DNA from: SAR202 cluster bacterium
GTDB lineage: Bacteria > Chloroflexota > Dehalococcoidia > Lucifugimonadales > JASMAO01
Length of the DNA stretch: 8,907 nucleotides
Reading direction: 5' to 3'
Assembly: GCA_030754315.1 (NCBI GenBank)
Contig: JASMAO010000072.1
Location: 1 to 8,907 of the forward strand
Shown: one piece after another, positions 1-6,524 of the stretch
Position numbering within the stretch: the first letter of the stretch is position 1
Layout of the letters: each line of letters opens with the position of its first letter
Translations under genes and position numbers: made by a program
The notes under the pieces: model-generated
What the model saw: only the letters and a program-made list of their open reading frames with translations
Told to the model about the DNA's origin: nothing
Databases searched by the model: none

Positions 1-1
1 C

Positions 2-1168
2 ACAAAAGTGTTTGACGAGGCTGGCGTTGAAGGTATGCAGCACATCTATATCGGTGTCGGCGCCTATGAGAATGAAGAGTGGACCCAGAATGAGAAGGTT
101 GTCGGACACGCCTTCGCTGATTACTACGGCCACGACATTGGCCAGGGTCCGTTTACAGAGAAGGCGATATTCCTTGAGGTTCCAGAAGGAGCTTCGAGGC
201 GAGCCATGCTTGAGACAGGTGAGGTCCAGATCGCCCAGGTATCGACCAAGGACTATCCTGGTCTCTCTGAGAAAGGTTTCAAAGCAGAAAAAGGTGGGTT
301 CCACAACACCATCAGGCCGATCTCCATGGTAGGAAACTACTGGGAGGCCAATAACGCCTTAACTGGCGAGGAAATGACACGAGACCGGGATACCTCCCTA
401 CCCTGGATAGGTAACCCATTTGAAAATGGTGATTATGACGAGTCCACACCTTCGATGGTCAGCTCCCAAAAAGTTCGAGAGGCTTTTGCCTGGGCGATAG
501 ACAGGGAGGCTCTTGTAGAGAACCTTCTCGGCGGACTTGGCTTTATAAACCATCAGCCATACCTCTCCATGAACAACCCCAACTACCGAGATGAATGGAG
601 CTGGGGCACGGACTTCGCCAAGGCCAAGGCTCTGTTAGACGACTCCGGCCACGGCGGCGGATTTGAGATGGATATGTGGGTTGGTACTGGAGAGCTAGGC
701 GCAGAGATCGGTGAGTCGGTCGGAGCTGCCTGGCAGGAGAACCTGGGAGTCAAGGTCAACCTGATCAAGACTGCCTACTCCACCTACAGGCCTGGACTTG
801 TTTCTCGCACGAACAAGACACCTGGTGTCTTCATCTGCGGTGACGAGAACCACTCCAACTTCCCGTATGACTGGGCCCACGGATTCGTGGTCAGCTCCTT
901 CTCCGCTGGAGGCTATGGAGTCGGTCAGGAAATACCGTATGCGACCAAGAGCTACTCGACCATGTCTGGTGAGCCAGACCTTGCAAAGCGTGAAGAGCTC
1001 GCTGCTGAGTTCTATACTAACAACCGCAAGTGGGCGAACTGCATAGGAATCTTTGAGGAGCCACTCTGGCCCTTCTCCGGTCCGGATGTTGCGTCCTGGG
1101 ACCAGAGGCCAATCGCCAATGGTAACGTCGGTGGTATTAACAACATCCGAACAGTTGTACTGAAGTAA
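2..1168 (+). CDS. Peptide-type ABC transporter solute-binding protein (SBP_bac_5 family), C-terminal part, 5' truncated
   Basis: This is the C-terminal 388 residues of a family 5 extracellular solute-binding protein. The frame is already open at base 2 (Thr-Lys before the first GTG), so the true start and any signal peptide lie outside the window. Seen in the sequence: the family hallmark KVREAFAWAIDREALVENLL (about nt 469-528), which resembles the VRqAlayAIDRe motif of these proteins; a later DFAKAKALLDDSG stretch, matching the usual A-K-x-L-L-d-x-a-G segment; and an ordinary C-terminus ending NNIRTVVLK. Family members of about 500-600 residues bind peptides, nickel, sugars or other ligands outside the membrane and hand them to DppB/DppC-type permeases, which here lie downstream. 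The substrate cannot be read from the sequence. No frameshift or internal stop is seen. The gene is followed by a strong hairpin, which may allow the binding protein to be made in excess over the permeases. Confidence 0.93.
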   Translation, partial: TKVFDEAGVEGMQHIYIGVGAYENEEWTQNEKVVGHAFADYYGHDIGQGPFTEKAIFLEVPEGASRRAMLETGEVQIAQVSTKDYPGLSEKGFKAEKGGFHNTIRPISMVGNYWEANNALTGEEMTRDRDTSLPWIGNPFENGDYDESTPSMVSSQKVREAFAWAIDREALVENLLGGLGFINHQPYLSMNNPNYRDEWSWGTDFAKAKALLDDSGHGGGFEMDMWVGTGELGAEIGESVGAAWQENLGVKVNLIKTAYSTYRPGLVSRTNKTPGVFICGDENHSNFPYDWAHGFVVSSFSAGGYGVGQEIPYATKSYSTMSGEPDLAKREELAAEFYTNNRKWANCIGIFEEPLWPFSGPDVASWDQRPIANGNVGGINNIRTVVLK

Positions 1169-1233
1169 TTCAGGCTGGCCCTTAGAGGATACCTACTTAA
1201 AAAGGGTGTCCGGGCTCCTGAATTGAAGATATG

Positions 1234-1270
1234 AGATGTGCCACCGGGCTGCGGCCCGGTGGCACATCTT
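1234..1270 (+). terminator. Strong hairpin after the binding-protein gene (intrinsic terminator or mRNA-stabilising hairpin)
   Basis: Bases 1234-1249 (AGATGTGCCACCGGGC) are the exact reverse complement of 1254-1269, giving a 16-bp GC-rich stem with a four-base TGCG loop. The T tract behind it is short (TCTTTGTGG), so termination may be partial. It starts 65 bases after the binding-protein stop. Hairpins at this place in binding-protein operons commonly limit read-through into permease genes or protect the 3' end of the upstream message. Confidence 0.7.
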
Positions 1271-1273
1271 TGT

Positions 1274-1391
1274 GGAAATCAGGTGGAGTCTAATGCAAAG
1301 AGCGGAAGTAATGGTTACGACTTCTATGCGAAAGGTTTCACCCCAGAGTGTTCTCTCAGGCAAAAGCGACAGTCTGGGTTACTCTGGTTCC
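1274..1391 (+). ncRNA. Glycine-riboswitch-like structured element (diverged or decayed)
   Basis: CTCTCAGGCAAAAG at 1353-1366 matches the most conserved 3' core of glycine aptamers (ACTCTCAGGCAAAAGGAC), and the next bases CGACAG resemble the usual GGACAG. Upstream, parts appear in the expected order: AGAG at 1299-1302, able to pair with the CTCT of the core; a P2-like hairpin at 1305-1324 (GAAGT pairing ACTTC, with inner GTAA/TTAC); GCGAAAGG at 1328-1335 against the family GCCGAAGG; and a mini-stem CAC/GTG at 1339-1350. A canonical P1 directly after the core is missing. The best closing helix I find is GGAAATCAG (1274-1282) with CTGGTTCC (1384-1391), which has one bulge and one G-U pair. No second aptamer is evident. 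The element lies upstream of a coupled small ORF and the permeases. It could be a working variant, a relic, or a chance resemblance; the long core match argues against pure chance. Confidence 0.35.
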
Positions 1392-1443
1392 CAGCAGATC
1401 AGGTGTAGATGATTCAGCATTACCGGATCTGCGTCCATGGTGA

Positions 1444-1566
1444 ATGGTTCGCACTGGAGAATCTTTTGAGAAACCTATAACATTGGGATTTATATTCGAC
1501 AACGAGGGGAATCCGCTGACTGAGGTGGTTATAGATCAAACAGCTGGCACTGAAAGACTCAACTGA
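1444..1566 (+). CDS. 40-residue ORF overlapping the permease start; possible gene remnant or leader peptide
   Basis: An ATG at 1444 opens a 40-codon frame ending in TGA at 1564-1566. The last A of this stop is the first base of the permease ATG, a one-base TGATG overlap typical of translational coupling. The peptide (GFIFDNEGNPLTEVVIDQ in the middle, TAGTERLN at the end) reads like a real beta-rich protein segment. It loosely recalls the C-terminal beta domain of some serine hydrolases (a pattern of hydrophobic stretch, D-x-E-G-N, then V-V-I-x-Q). An in-frame TGA at 1441-1443 blocks any upstream extension, and I see no good ribosome binding site; GGTGA overlaps that stop. It may be the 3' relic of a gene lost between the binding protein and the permease, or a short coupled leader. 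No function is claimed. Confidence 0.35.
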   Translation: MVRTGESFEKPITLGFIFDNEGNPLTEVVIDQTAGTERLN

Positions 1567-2504
1567 TGATTACTTTTCTGGTACGAAGAATAATATTTGG
1601 CTGCTTCGCTCTCATTGGCGCGACCTTCATAACCTTTGGGCTATCCAGAGCCGCTGGCGATCCTCGGTACCTGTATGCACAGGAGGGTGGATATGGGATT
1701 ACGCCGGAGAGATGGGAGTCGCTTGGGGTGGAACTCGGCCTAGATAAACCTATAGTCTGGCAGTACGCAGTGTGGCTCGGCAATATTTTGAAGGGCAACT
1801 GGCAGGATAGTCTTCTCGACAGAAAGGACGTGTTTCAGAAGATACTCGATCGACTTCCAGCGACACTGAAGTTCGCACTAACCTCCTATCTTTTTGCCGG
1901 TGTGATTGGCATCCCTCTGGGGGTGCTTTCCGCTGTGAGCAGGGGTAGTTTCTGGGACTATGTTGGCAGGAGCTTTGCTCTCTTTGGGCAGGCGCTGCCA
2001 GTCTTTTGGGTTGGTATAATGCTTATTCTAATTTTCTCTGTGAAATTAAGATGGTTTCCTACTGGCACACTTGGGGAAGGGTTTTTTGACTGGAAGTACT
2101 ATGTCATGCCGACGGTAACGTTAGGCTGGATTGCGGCGGCGACTTATCTGCGGCTTGTAAGGTCTTCCATGCTTGAGATACTTGATTCAGAGTTTATCAA
2201 GCTGGCGAGGGCAAAAGGTGTCAGTTCCCGCACGCTAATCTGGAAACACGGATTTCGCAATGCGCTGATCGCTCCGCTTACTTTTTCCAGCCTTCTCCTC
2301 ACGGCATTCATCACAGGGGCTGTAGTGACTGAGACGATTTTCTCGATACCTGGTCTGGGCAGACTTGCCTATCAGGCGATAAATAACAACGACTTCCCAA
2401 TCATGGTAGGGGTTGTCCTCGTTTGGACATTCATGTACGTGGTGATGAACTTCCTCACGGATATGATTTACGCGTTAGTGGACCCCCGCATCCGGTATTC
2501 ATAG
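1566..2504 (+). CDS. ABC transporter permease, DppB/OppB family
   Basis: This 312-residue inner-membrane permease is the usual length for a DppB/OppB-type subunit. It forms half of the translocation channel for peptides or related small solutes. Hydrophobic segments lie at about 7-27, 101-123, 133-158, 179-199, 238-258 and 278-305. The cytoplasmic EAA loop that docks on the ATPase is clear at about 209-236 (EFIKLARAKGVSSRTLIWKH), with the conserved Gly at 218. Near the C-terminus are the family motifs VVTETIFSIPGLGRL (253-267) and DPRIRYS at the very end. The ATG at 1566 is chosen because an in-frame TGA stands at 1551-1553. There is only a weak GAAAG before it, so translation may depend on coupling with the overlapping 40-codon ORF. 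The next permease starts 13 bases after the stop. The substrate is unknown. Confidence 0.93.
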   Translation: MITFLVRRIIFGCFALIGATFITFGLSRAAGDPRYLYAQEGGYGITPERWESLGVELGLDKPIVWQYAVWLGNILKGNWQDSLLDRKDVFQKILDRLPATLKFALTSYLFAGVIGIPLGVLSAVSRGSFWDYVGRSFALFGQALPVFWVGIMLILIFSVKLRWFPTGTLGEGFFDWKYYVMPTVTLGWIAAATYLRLVRSSMLEILDSEFIKLARAKGVSSRTLIWKHGFRNALIAPLTFSSLLLTAFITGAVVTETIFSIPGLGRLAYQAINNNDFPIMVGVVLVWTFMYVVMNFLTDMIYALVDPRIRYS

Positions 2505-2507
2505 GCA

Positions 2508-2515
2508 GGGGAGAG
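2508..2515 (+). promoter_or_regulatory. Ribosome binding site of the DppC-type permease
   Basis: GGGGAGAG ends two bases before the ATG at 2518, in the 13-base gap after the upstream permease stop. It is much stronger than the sites of most other genes in the window and fixes the start codon. Confidence 0.7.
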
Positions 2516-2517
2516 AC

Positions 2518-3603
2518 ATGGCGCAAACACAACTCTCCGATGACCTGCTCAATCAGATAGGAGCTCAGCGTGGACGTCTGGGCCAAATTTGGTTTTTCGT
2601 TCGACGCTGGCCCATCATCCCGCTTTTCTTGCTTGTGCTTTTAGTTTTTACCGGAATATTTGCTGACATATTGGCGCCTCATGATCCGATTATCGCAAGG
2701 CCGGATAATAGGAATATCCCTCCTGTGTGGCAAGATCCTCTAGTGTTGAACATTAAAGAGACGGGCGATCCTCTTGCCTTCCCACTAGCTGTTGAGAAGG
2801 GAATAGAGGAGGCTATGGTGATGTACGGCGTTGTGCCTACTTTGGAGAACACTGCAAGCCAGGAGGCGGTTGAAGCAGCTTTTAAAGAAAAGGGATACAT
2901 AGCCAAAGTTAAGTGGTCAAGCTGGGATCACATATTGGGCGGAGACAACATAGGGCGGGACCTGTTAAGCAGGATAATTCACGGAGCCCGTGTCTCTCTT
3001 GTGGTCGTTGCAATAGCTGTAACCAGCGGCCTTTTAGTCGGTGTGTCAATGGGTCTTGTGGCAGGCTATTTTGGCGGCTTCATTGACGAATTAATAATGC
3101 GACTGACCGATGTCATGCTTGGTTTACCTTTCATATTGATTGCCATCGTGGCCGTTATTGCTTTTGGGCAGACATTTACGATCTTGATTATTTTATTGGC
3201 CCTTATATCGTGGACTCCGTTCGTGCGTAATGTCAGGGGAGAGGTTCTCAGCCTGAAGACCAGGGACTACGTGGCGCTCGCCCAGGTGGCCGGTGCATCC
3301 ACTTACAGGATATTGGTATGGCACATTCTGCCGGGAGTCATTAACACTGTAATCGTCATTGCTACATTGCGTGTGGGGCAGTTGATACTAACAGAAGCGA
3401 TTCTTAGTTTCCTCGGAGCAGGCATTCCGCCGCCTACTCCAGCATGGGGTGCCATGGTGAACGATGGCCGGGCATACATCAACGATGCCTGGTGGATTTC
3501 GTTCTTCCCCGGAATTGCTATCTTCTTGACCGTAATGTCTCTTAACTTCTTGGGTGACTGGCTTAGAGACAGGCTCGACCCAAGATTAAGGCAACTAAAT
3601 TAA
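2518..3603 (+). CDS. ABC transporter permease, DppC/OppC family, with enlarged first extracytoplasmic loop
   Basis: This 361-residue partner of the preceding DppB-type permease is preceded by a good ribosome binding site, GGGGAGAG, two bases before ATG. Residues 1-30 form the cytoplasmic N-terminus and 31-52 the first membrane segment ending in ILAPHDP, as in OppC_N domains. HILGGDNIGRDLLSRIIHGAR (138-158) is the family entry motif. Further membrane segments lie at about 159-183, 197-217, 219-235, 272-292 and 328-347. The EAA loop is at about 250-278 (DYVALAQVAGASTYRILVWH), and the C-terminus ends DRLDPRLRQLN. The protein is about 60 residues longer than the usual 280-300, because residues 60-136 between ILAPHDP and HILGG form a long loop that is normally about 25 residues. 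The gene ends the transcription unit: a strong terminator follows at 3632, and no ATPase genes follow. Confidence 0.93.
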   Translation: MAQTQLSDDLLNQIGAQRGRLGQIWFFVRRWPIIPLFLLVLLVFTGIFADILAPHDPIIARPDNRNIPPVWQDPLVLNIKETGDPLAFPLAVEKGIEEAMVMYGVVPTLENTASQEAVEAAFKEKGYIAKVKWSSWDHILGGDNIGRDLLSRIIHGARVSLVVVAIAVTSGLLVGVSMGLVAGYFGGFIDELIMRLTDVMLGLPFILIAIVAVIAFGQTFTILIILLALISWTPFVRNVRGEVLSLKTRDYVALAQVAGASTYRILVWHILPGVINTVIVIATLRVGQLILTEAILSFLGAGIPPPTPAWGAMVNDGRAYINDAWWISFFPGIAIFLTVMSLNFLGDWLRDRLDPRLRQLN

Positions 3604-3631
3604 TACGCGCAGTAGATAGCCAACGATAATG

Positions 3632-3663
3632 AAGGGGTTGGGCGCAGGCCCGCCCCTTTTTTT
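3632..3663 (+). terminator. Intrinsic terminator closing the permease operon
   Basis: AAGGGG (3632-3637) pairs with CCCCTT (3653-3658), and GGGC (3640-3643) pairs with GCCC (3648-3651), with a small TT/G internal loop and a four-base GCAG loop. The stem runs directly into seven T residues ending at 3663. It starts 28 bases after the permease stop, so it ends the importer transcript and separates it from the lipoprotein gene. Confidence 0.88.
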
Positions 3664-3704
3664 GTGAGTGGGGGAAATCTTCTGTTCAAATTCCCGTAAT
3701 GGGA

Positions 3705-3733
3705 TTGATGCTATCGAACTTGGTGGATAGAAT
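3705..3733 (+). promoter_or_regulatory. Candidate sigma70-type promoter for the lipoprotein gene
   Basis: TTGATG (3705-3710) and TAGAAT (3728-3733) are separated by exactly 17 bases and match the -35 and -10 consensus at four and five of six positions. They stand between the operon terminator and the ribosome binding site of the next gene, where a promoter is needed. Confidence 0.5.
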
Positions 3734-3770
3734 GGCAGGGTATATAGGTCGTTCCGCCTGTTACTTCCCA

Positions 3771-3778
3771 AAGAGGTG
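3771..3778 (+). promoter_or_regulatory. Ribosome binding site deciding the lipoprotein start
   Basis: AAGAGGTG ends six bases before the ATG at 3785. The frame also has a GTG at 3776, but that codon lies inside this site, so the ATG at 3785 is the better start. Confidence 0.65.
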
Positions 3779-3784
3779 AATAGA

Positions 3785-4306
3785 ATGATGATAATCAAAG
3801 AAAAAATAATGGCGGTTATGCTTCTAATCGTGGCTATTGCCCTTCTGTCTTCCATGGCGTGCGGGGTAAAGGCAGGGAACAATAGACCTGCTCGTGACGA
3901 TAGGACATCAACGCAGGGCGTATTTCATAGAACTCCGGTTACTGTTCTTGAGAACTTAAGGGTAGATCTTAGTAAGGAAAATGGTGATTGTGAGGCAGAA
4001 CCGGGAGATATTTCCGTTCCGGCCGCGGCTAGGATTAGACTTGGTGTTCAACTTGGGGGTACGTCGGTTAAGGAAGGAGCTACCAACTCGATCGAGATAG
4101 TAGGGGAAGTGAAGGAAGCGACATACGAGGTTTCTGGTCTTACTATCAAGGCAGCAGGGGGAGCACTCGACGTTGGCGTGACGGAACTTAGTTTAGACCT
4201 GACATCCGGCTCCAGAAAAAATTATGACTTTAATATTGCCTCAACTGGAGCTTTTGATATTCTCTGTGACGGCAACAAAGTGGGAGTTTTCACTGCTACG
4301 GAATAA
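3785..4306 (+). CDS. Predicted lipoprotein with a cupredoxin-like beta domain, function unknown
   Basis: This 173-residue protein has a signal sequence: charged start (MMIIKEK), hydrophobic core at about 9-23, then SSMAC with Cys26 as the likely lipidated residue. The lipobox is imperfect, since Ser and not Leu stands at -3. A polar linker (27-50) leads to a beta-rich domain (about 51-173) containing GDISVPAAARIRLGVQL and ending GAFDILCDGNKVGVFTATE. This order recalls the cupredoxin-like fold, in which a strand after a G-x-Y-x-F-x-C motif closes the domain. The usual copper ligands (His, Met) are absent around the Cys, and the whole domain has essentially no His apart from His48 near its start. 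Cys69 and Cys161 could form a disulfide. It appears to be transcribed alone, with a promoter candidate at 3705 and a terminator at 4351. The fold is inference from sequence pattern only; the secreted, probably lipid-anchored nature is better supported. Confidence 0.75.
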   Translation: MMIIKEKIMAVMLLIVAIALLSSMACGVKAGNNRPARDDRTSTQGVFHRTPVTVLENLRVDLSKENGDCEAEPGDISVPAAARIRLGVQLGGTSVKEGATNSIEIVGEVKEATYEVSGLTIKAAGGALDVGVTELSLDLTSGSRKNYDFNIASTGAFDILCDGNKVGVFTATE

Positions 4307-4350
4307 CACGGCTATTCATATAATCGAAGGCAAATAATTTTAGATATTTA

Positions 4351-4384
4351 CCCCTCGCTTTTTCGTAAGCGAGGGGCTCTTTGA
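4351..4384 (+). terminator. Intrinsic terminator after the lipoprotein gene
   Basis: CCCCTCGCTT (4351-4360) and AAGCGAGGGG (4367-4376) form a perfect 10-bp stem with a six-base TTTCGT loop, followed by CTCTTTGATT. The T tract is short but the stem is strong. It starts 45 bases after the lipoprotein stop and 30 bases before the propeller gene start. Confidence 0.78.
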
Positions 4385-4413
4385 TTAAAGAGATTTAGAA
4401 ACCAGAAAGAATA

Positions 4414-6462
4414 ATGAATCAAATAAGAAACACTTTAGTAGCCGCTATTCTTATTACCATCGTAATAAACGCGGTGGAGATTGCCGGCGGGATTGAAAAG
4501 ACTATTCTTCCTGGAGAATTACTGATAGCTGCGCTTGTTCCGCCGTGGCTGATTTATATGCTAATACCTGTTGCAATGTTGGTGTCATCACTTTTAACAG
4601 TGATGTTTGTGAGGCGGGAGGATTCTGAAGTCGTTCCCGAAGATGTAAATAATGTGCTATTAGAGCCAGGCCTTGGGGCAGAAACCAGTGCTGACATGAT
4701 AGTTCCGGAGCCGGAAGAGACGCCGAAGGTCGCAGTTGAACAGCCTGGGAGGGGTCCAATCCCGATCAACGTACATGAGGTGCCGACTACGACACCACCC
4801 AATCCCGGGACAGATATTGAAGTGCCTACGATTTTTACATTTGAGGTTGCAGAGAACCCGACTGACCTCTTCGTTCATGACGGTACCTTGTGGGTTGCGT
4901 CACAGGACAAAGATGGCATAGCAAATTACTCAAAGGACGGAGATCTGATCTCGTCAATGCCATTGCACCCATATCCGAATTCCCTCAGTCACGACGGTGA
5001 CGAGTTATGGGTTGGCACCTACTTCGCGGTGCGTACATTCGATTTGAAGGGTGGAATGGGGAGTGCTCCGGTTGAATTACGTCGCCCGACCGACATGCTC
5101 TATGCAGGGGACTCGATGTGGATAGCAAATTCGGGTAGAGATGTAGTCACCCGGGTAAGCAAAGATCGACAGATTGTCATGAACATAGAGTCAGGAATTA
5201 ATCCCCAGAAGCTTTCCTTTGACGGCGAACACATTTGGGTGGTGAATAATGGCGATAGTTCCATCTCCAAGATCTCGTTGGAGGGTGAGGTTGTAGGAGT
5301 TTGGGAGACGGGCACCGGCCCTAAGGGGATCACTTACGGCGACGGCCACATTTGGGTGACCAATGCCGTGGATAACACTGTTAGCCGGTTCAGCTTGACC
5401 GGCGATAGGGTTGCAGATTATCCGACAGGTACTTTACCGGGTGATGTTGTGCACGATGGGACAGATATATGGGTTGCTAACAGAACCGACAAGACGGTGA
5501 CGAAATATGGGGATGATGGGACTCATTTGGGAACATTCCACCTGGGTAAGACCCCGGATACATTAGTGACTGACGGGAGTGGTACAGTCTGGGCAGCACA
5601 CTCTGCCGAGGGCATGGTATCTAAGTTGGTAATGGAAAATATTCAGGTCGCAACTTTTCCTGTTGGAAACGCTCCGGAGCCGATTATTTATGACGGGAAC
5701 CATCTGTGGGTTGGTAACGCCCTCTCACATACCATCATGAAAATTAACCTGGAAGGTGGGCAAGAAGCGGTATATGACTCTCATGGTAGGGAGCCGAATG
5801 CGCTGGTATTTGATGGAGAGAATATCTGGTCTGCGAATCAATTTGACCACACTGCTACGAGGCTTTCCCGTGATGGAGAATTGCTCGGCACATATTCTGT
5901 GTCAACTCTTCCCAGGACATTGGCATTCGACGGTGAGAGGGTCTGGACCTCCGGTTGCTGGGAAACCCTGTTGTACAGATTAGATGTTGATGGCAATGCA
6001 GTAGACCCGGTAGAAACAGAAGGTGCAGGTCCAATAGTGCTGTTTTTTGACGGGGAGCATATCTGGACGGCAAACGCACATAGCGATACGGTGACGAAGT
6101 TTTCGAGAGATGGGGAAGCCTTGGGTAATTTTGAAGTGGGGGACGTCCCAATAGCCTTTGCCGAGGAGGGTGACCACATATGGGTGGCTAACTGGAGGGA
6201 GCACACAGTTTCCAAGCTATCCAAAGAGGGAGATGATCTTGGTAGATTTGATACAGGAAGACTTCCTTACGGGATTGAATTTGACGGTGAACATATCTGG
6301 ACTGCAAACAGCATGGACGGGACGGTAAGTAAGCTTTCCCTCGATGGAGGGCTCTTGGCTACATATCCAGTGGGGGCAGCTCCTGCAAAAATACTTTCTG
6401 TAAATGGTGAGATATGGGTTACTCTCACTAGTGATGATTCCATAGTGCGTTTGAAGCCCTGA
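4414..6462 (+). CDS. Membrane-anchored double beta-propeller protein with 14 YVTN/NHL/Vgb-like repeats
   Basis: This is a 682-residue protein of unknown function. Hydrophobic segments lie at about 7-22 and 36-66, followed by VRRED and a Pro/Glu-rich linker (about 70-138). The rest, from about 139 to 682, is one unbroken array of 14 repeats averaging 39 residues, each with a core like FDGEHIWTANSxDGTVSKLS and an acidic DG turn. The Trp of the I-W-V-A-N core recurs from Trp160 to Trp668. A single strand before the first repeat (IFTFEVAENP) and the incomplete last repeat (ending SIVRLKP) suggest velcro closure. Such repeats form propeller blades in YncE/YVTN, NHL and virginiamycin-B-lyase-like proteins, where they act as binding scaffolds or enzymes. 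Repeats 2, 7 and 10 are the most diverged. The catalytic residues of Vgb cannot be assigned. ATG 4414 has only a weak AGAAAG before it. Terminators or gaps on both sides suggest a single-gene unit. Confidence 0.88.
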   Translation: MNQIRNTLVAAILITIVINAVEIAGGIEKTILPGELLIAALVPPWLIYMLIPVAMLVSSLLTVMFVRREDSEVVPEDVNNVLLEPGLGAETSADMIVPEPEETPKVAVEQPGRGPIPINVHEVPTTTPPNPGTDIEVPTIFTFEVAENPTDLFVHDGTLWVASQDKDGIANYSKDGDLISSMPLHPYPNSLSHDGDELWVGTYFAVRTFDLKGGMGSAPVELRRPTDMLYAGDSMWIANSGRDVVTRVSKDRQIVMNIESGINPQKLSFDGEHIWVVNNGDSSISKISLEGEVVGVWETGTGPKGITYGDGHIWVTNAVDNTVSRFSLTGDRVADYPTGTLPGDVVHDGTDIWVANRTDKTVTKYGDDGTHLGTFHLGKTPDTLVTDGSGTVWAAHSAEGMVSKLVMENIQVATFPVGNAPEPIIYDGNHLWVGNALSHTIMKINLEGGQEAVYDSHGREPNALVFDGENIWSANQFDHTATRLSRDGELLGTYSVSTLPRTLAFDGERVWTSGCWETLLYRLDVDGNAVDPVETEGAGPIVLFFDGEHIWTANAHSDTVTKFSRDGEALGNFEVGDVPIAFAEEGDHIWVANWREHTVSKLSKEGDDLGRFDTGRLPYGIEFDGEHIWTANSMDGTVSKLSLDGGLLATYPVGAAPAKILSVNGEIWVTLTSDDSIVRLKP

Positions 6463-6524
6463 TAATTGTCGTGAACTCGAATTACAAGCGTGAAAGACTA
6501 ATTGCTCTCACTCGGTAAAACAAA

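Larger units (their letters stand above)
1169..1565 (+). other. Gap between binding protein and permease: hairpin, riboswitch-like core, 40-codon ORF
   Basis: This 397-base interval holds no long gene. Bases 1169-1233 show nothing I can name. A 16-bp perfect hairpin lies at 1234-1269, a structured segment resembling a glycine aptamer at about 1274-1391, and a short ORF at 1444-1566 that overlaps the permease start. The interval is unusually long and structured for the inside of an importer operon, where the binding-protein and permease genes often lie closer together. It may mark the junction of two transcription units, or the scar of a lost gene. Confidence 0.6.

Noticed and set aside
1293..1412. 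A 39-codon ORF from ATG 1293 with AGGTGGAG four bases upstream.
   Set aside because: The ribosome site looks fair, but the peptide is low in hydrophobic order, and the frame lies across the riboswitch-like structure, which explains the sequence better.
1466..1496. TTGAGA and TATATT as a promoter for the permeases.
   Set aside because: The hexamers each match five of six, but the 19-base spacing is poor and the site lies inside the protein-like 40-codon ORF.
3687..3706. Small inverted repeat TCCC-GTAAT-GGGA near 3692-3704 as an operator.
   Set aside because: Only four base pairs per arm; too short to support a binding-site call.
4319..4324. A perfect TATAAT as -10 box for the propeller gene.
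   Set aside because: There is no -35 at a suitable distance, and the transcript would run at once into the terminator at 4351.
5838..6224. Long open frames on the minus strand opposite the propeller gene.
   Set aside because: They mirror the repetitive codon pattern of the propeller gene, have no ribosome sites and resemble no known protein.
4828..6459. DNA-level tandem repeats or a recombination hot spot in the propeller gene.
   Set aside because: The repeats are conserved at the protein level but diverged in DNA, as expected for old blade duplications, so they are described as protein repeats only.
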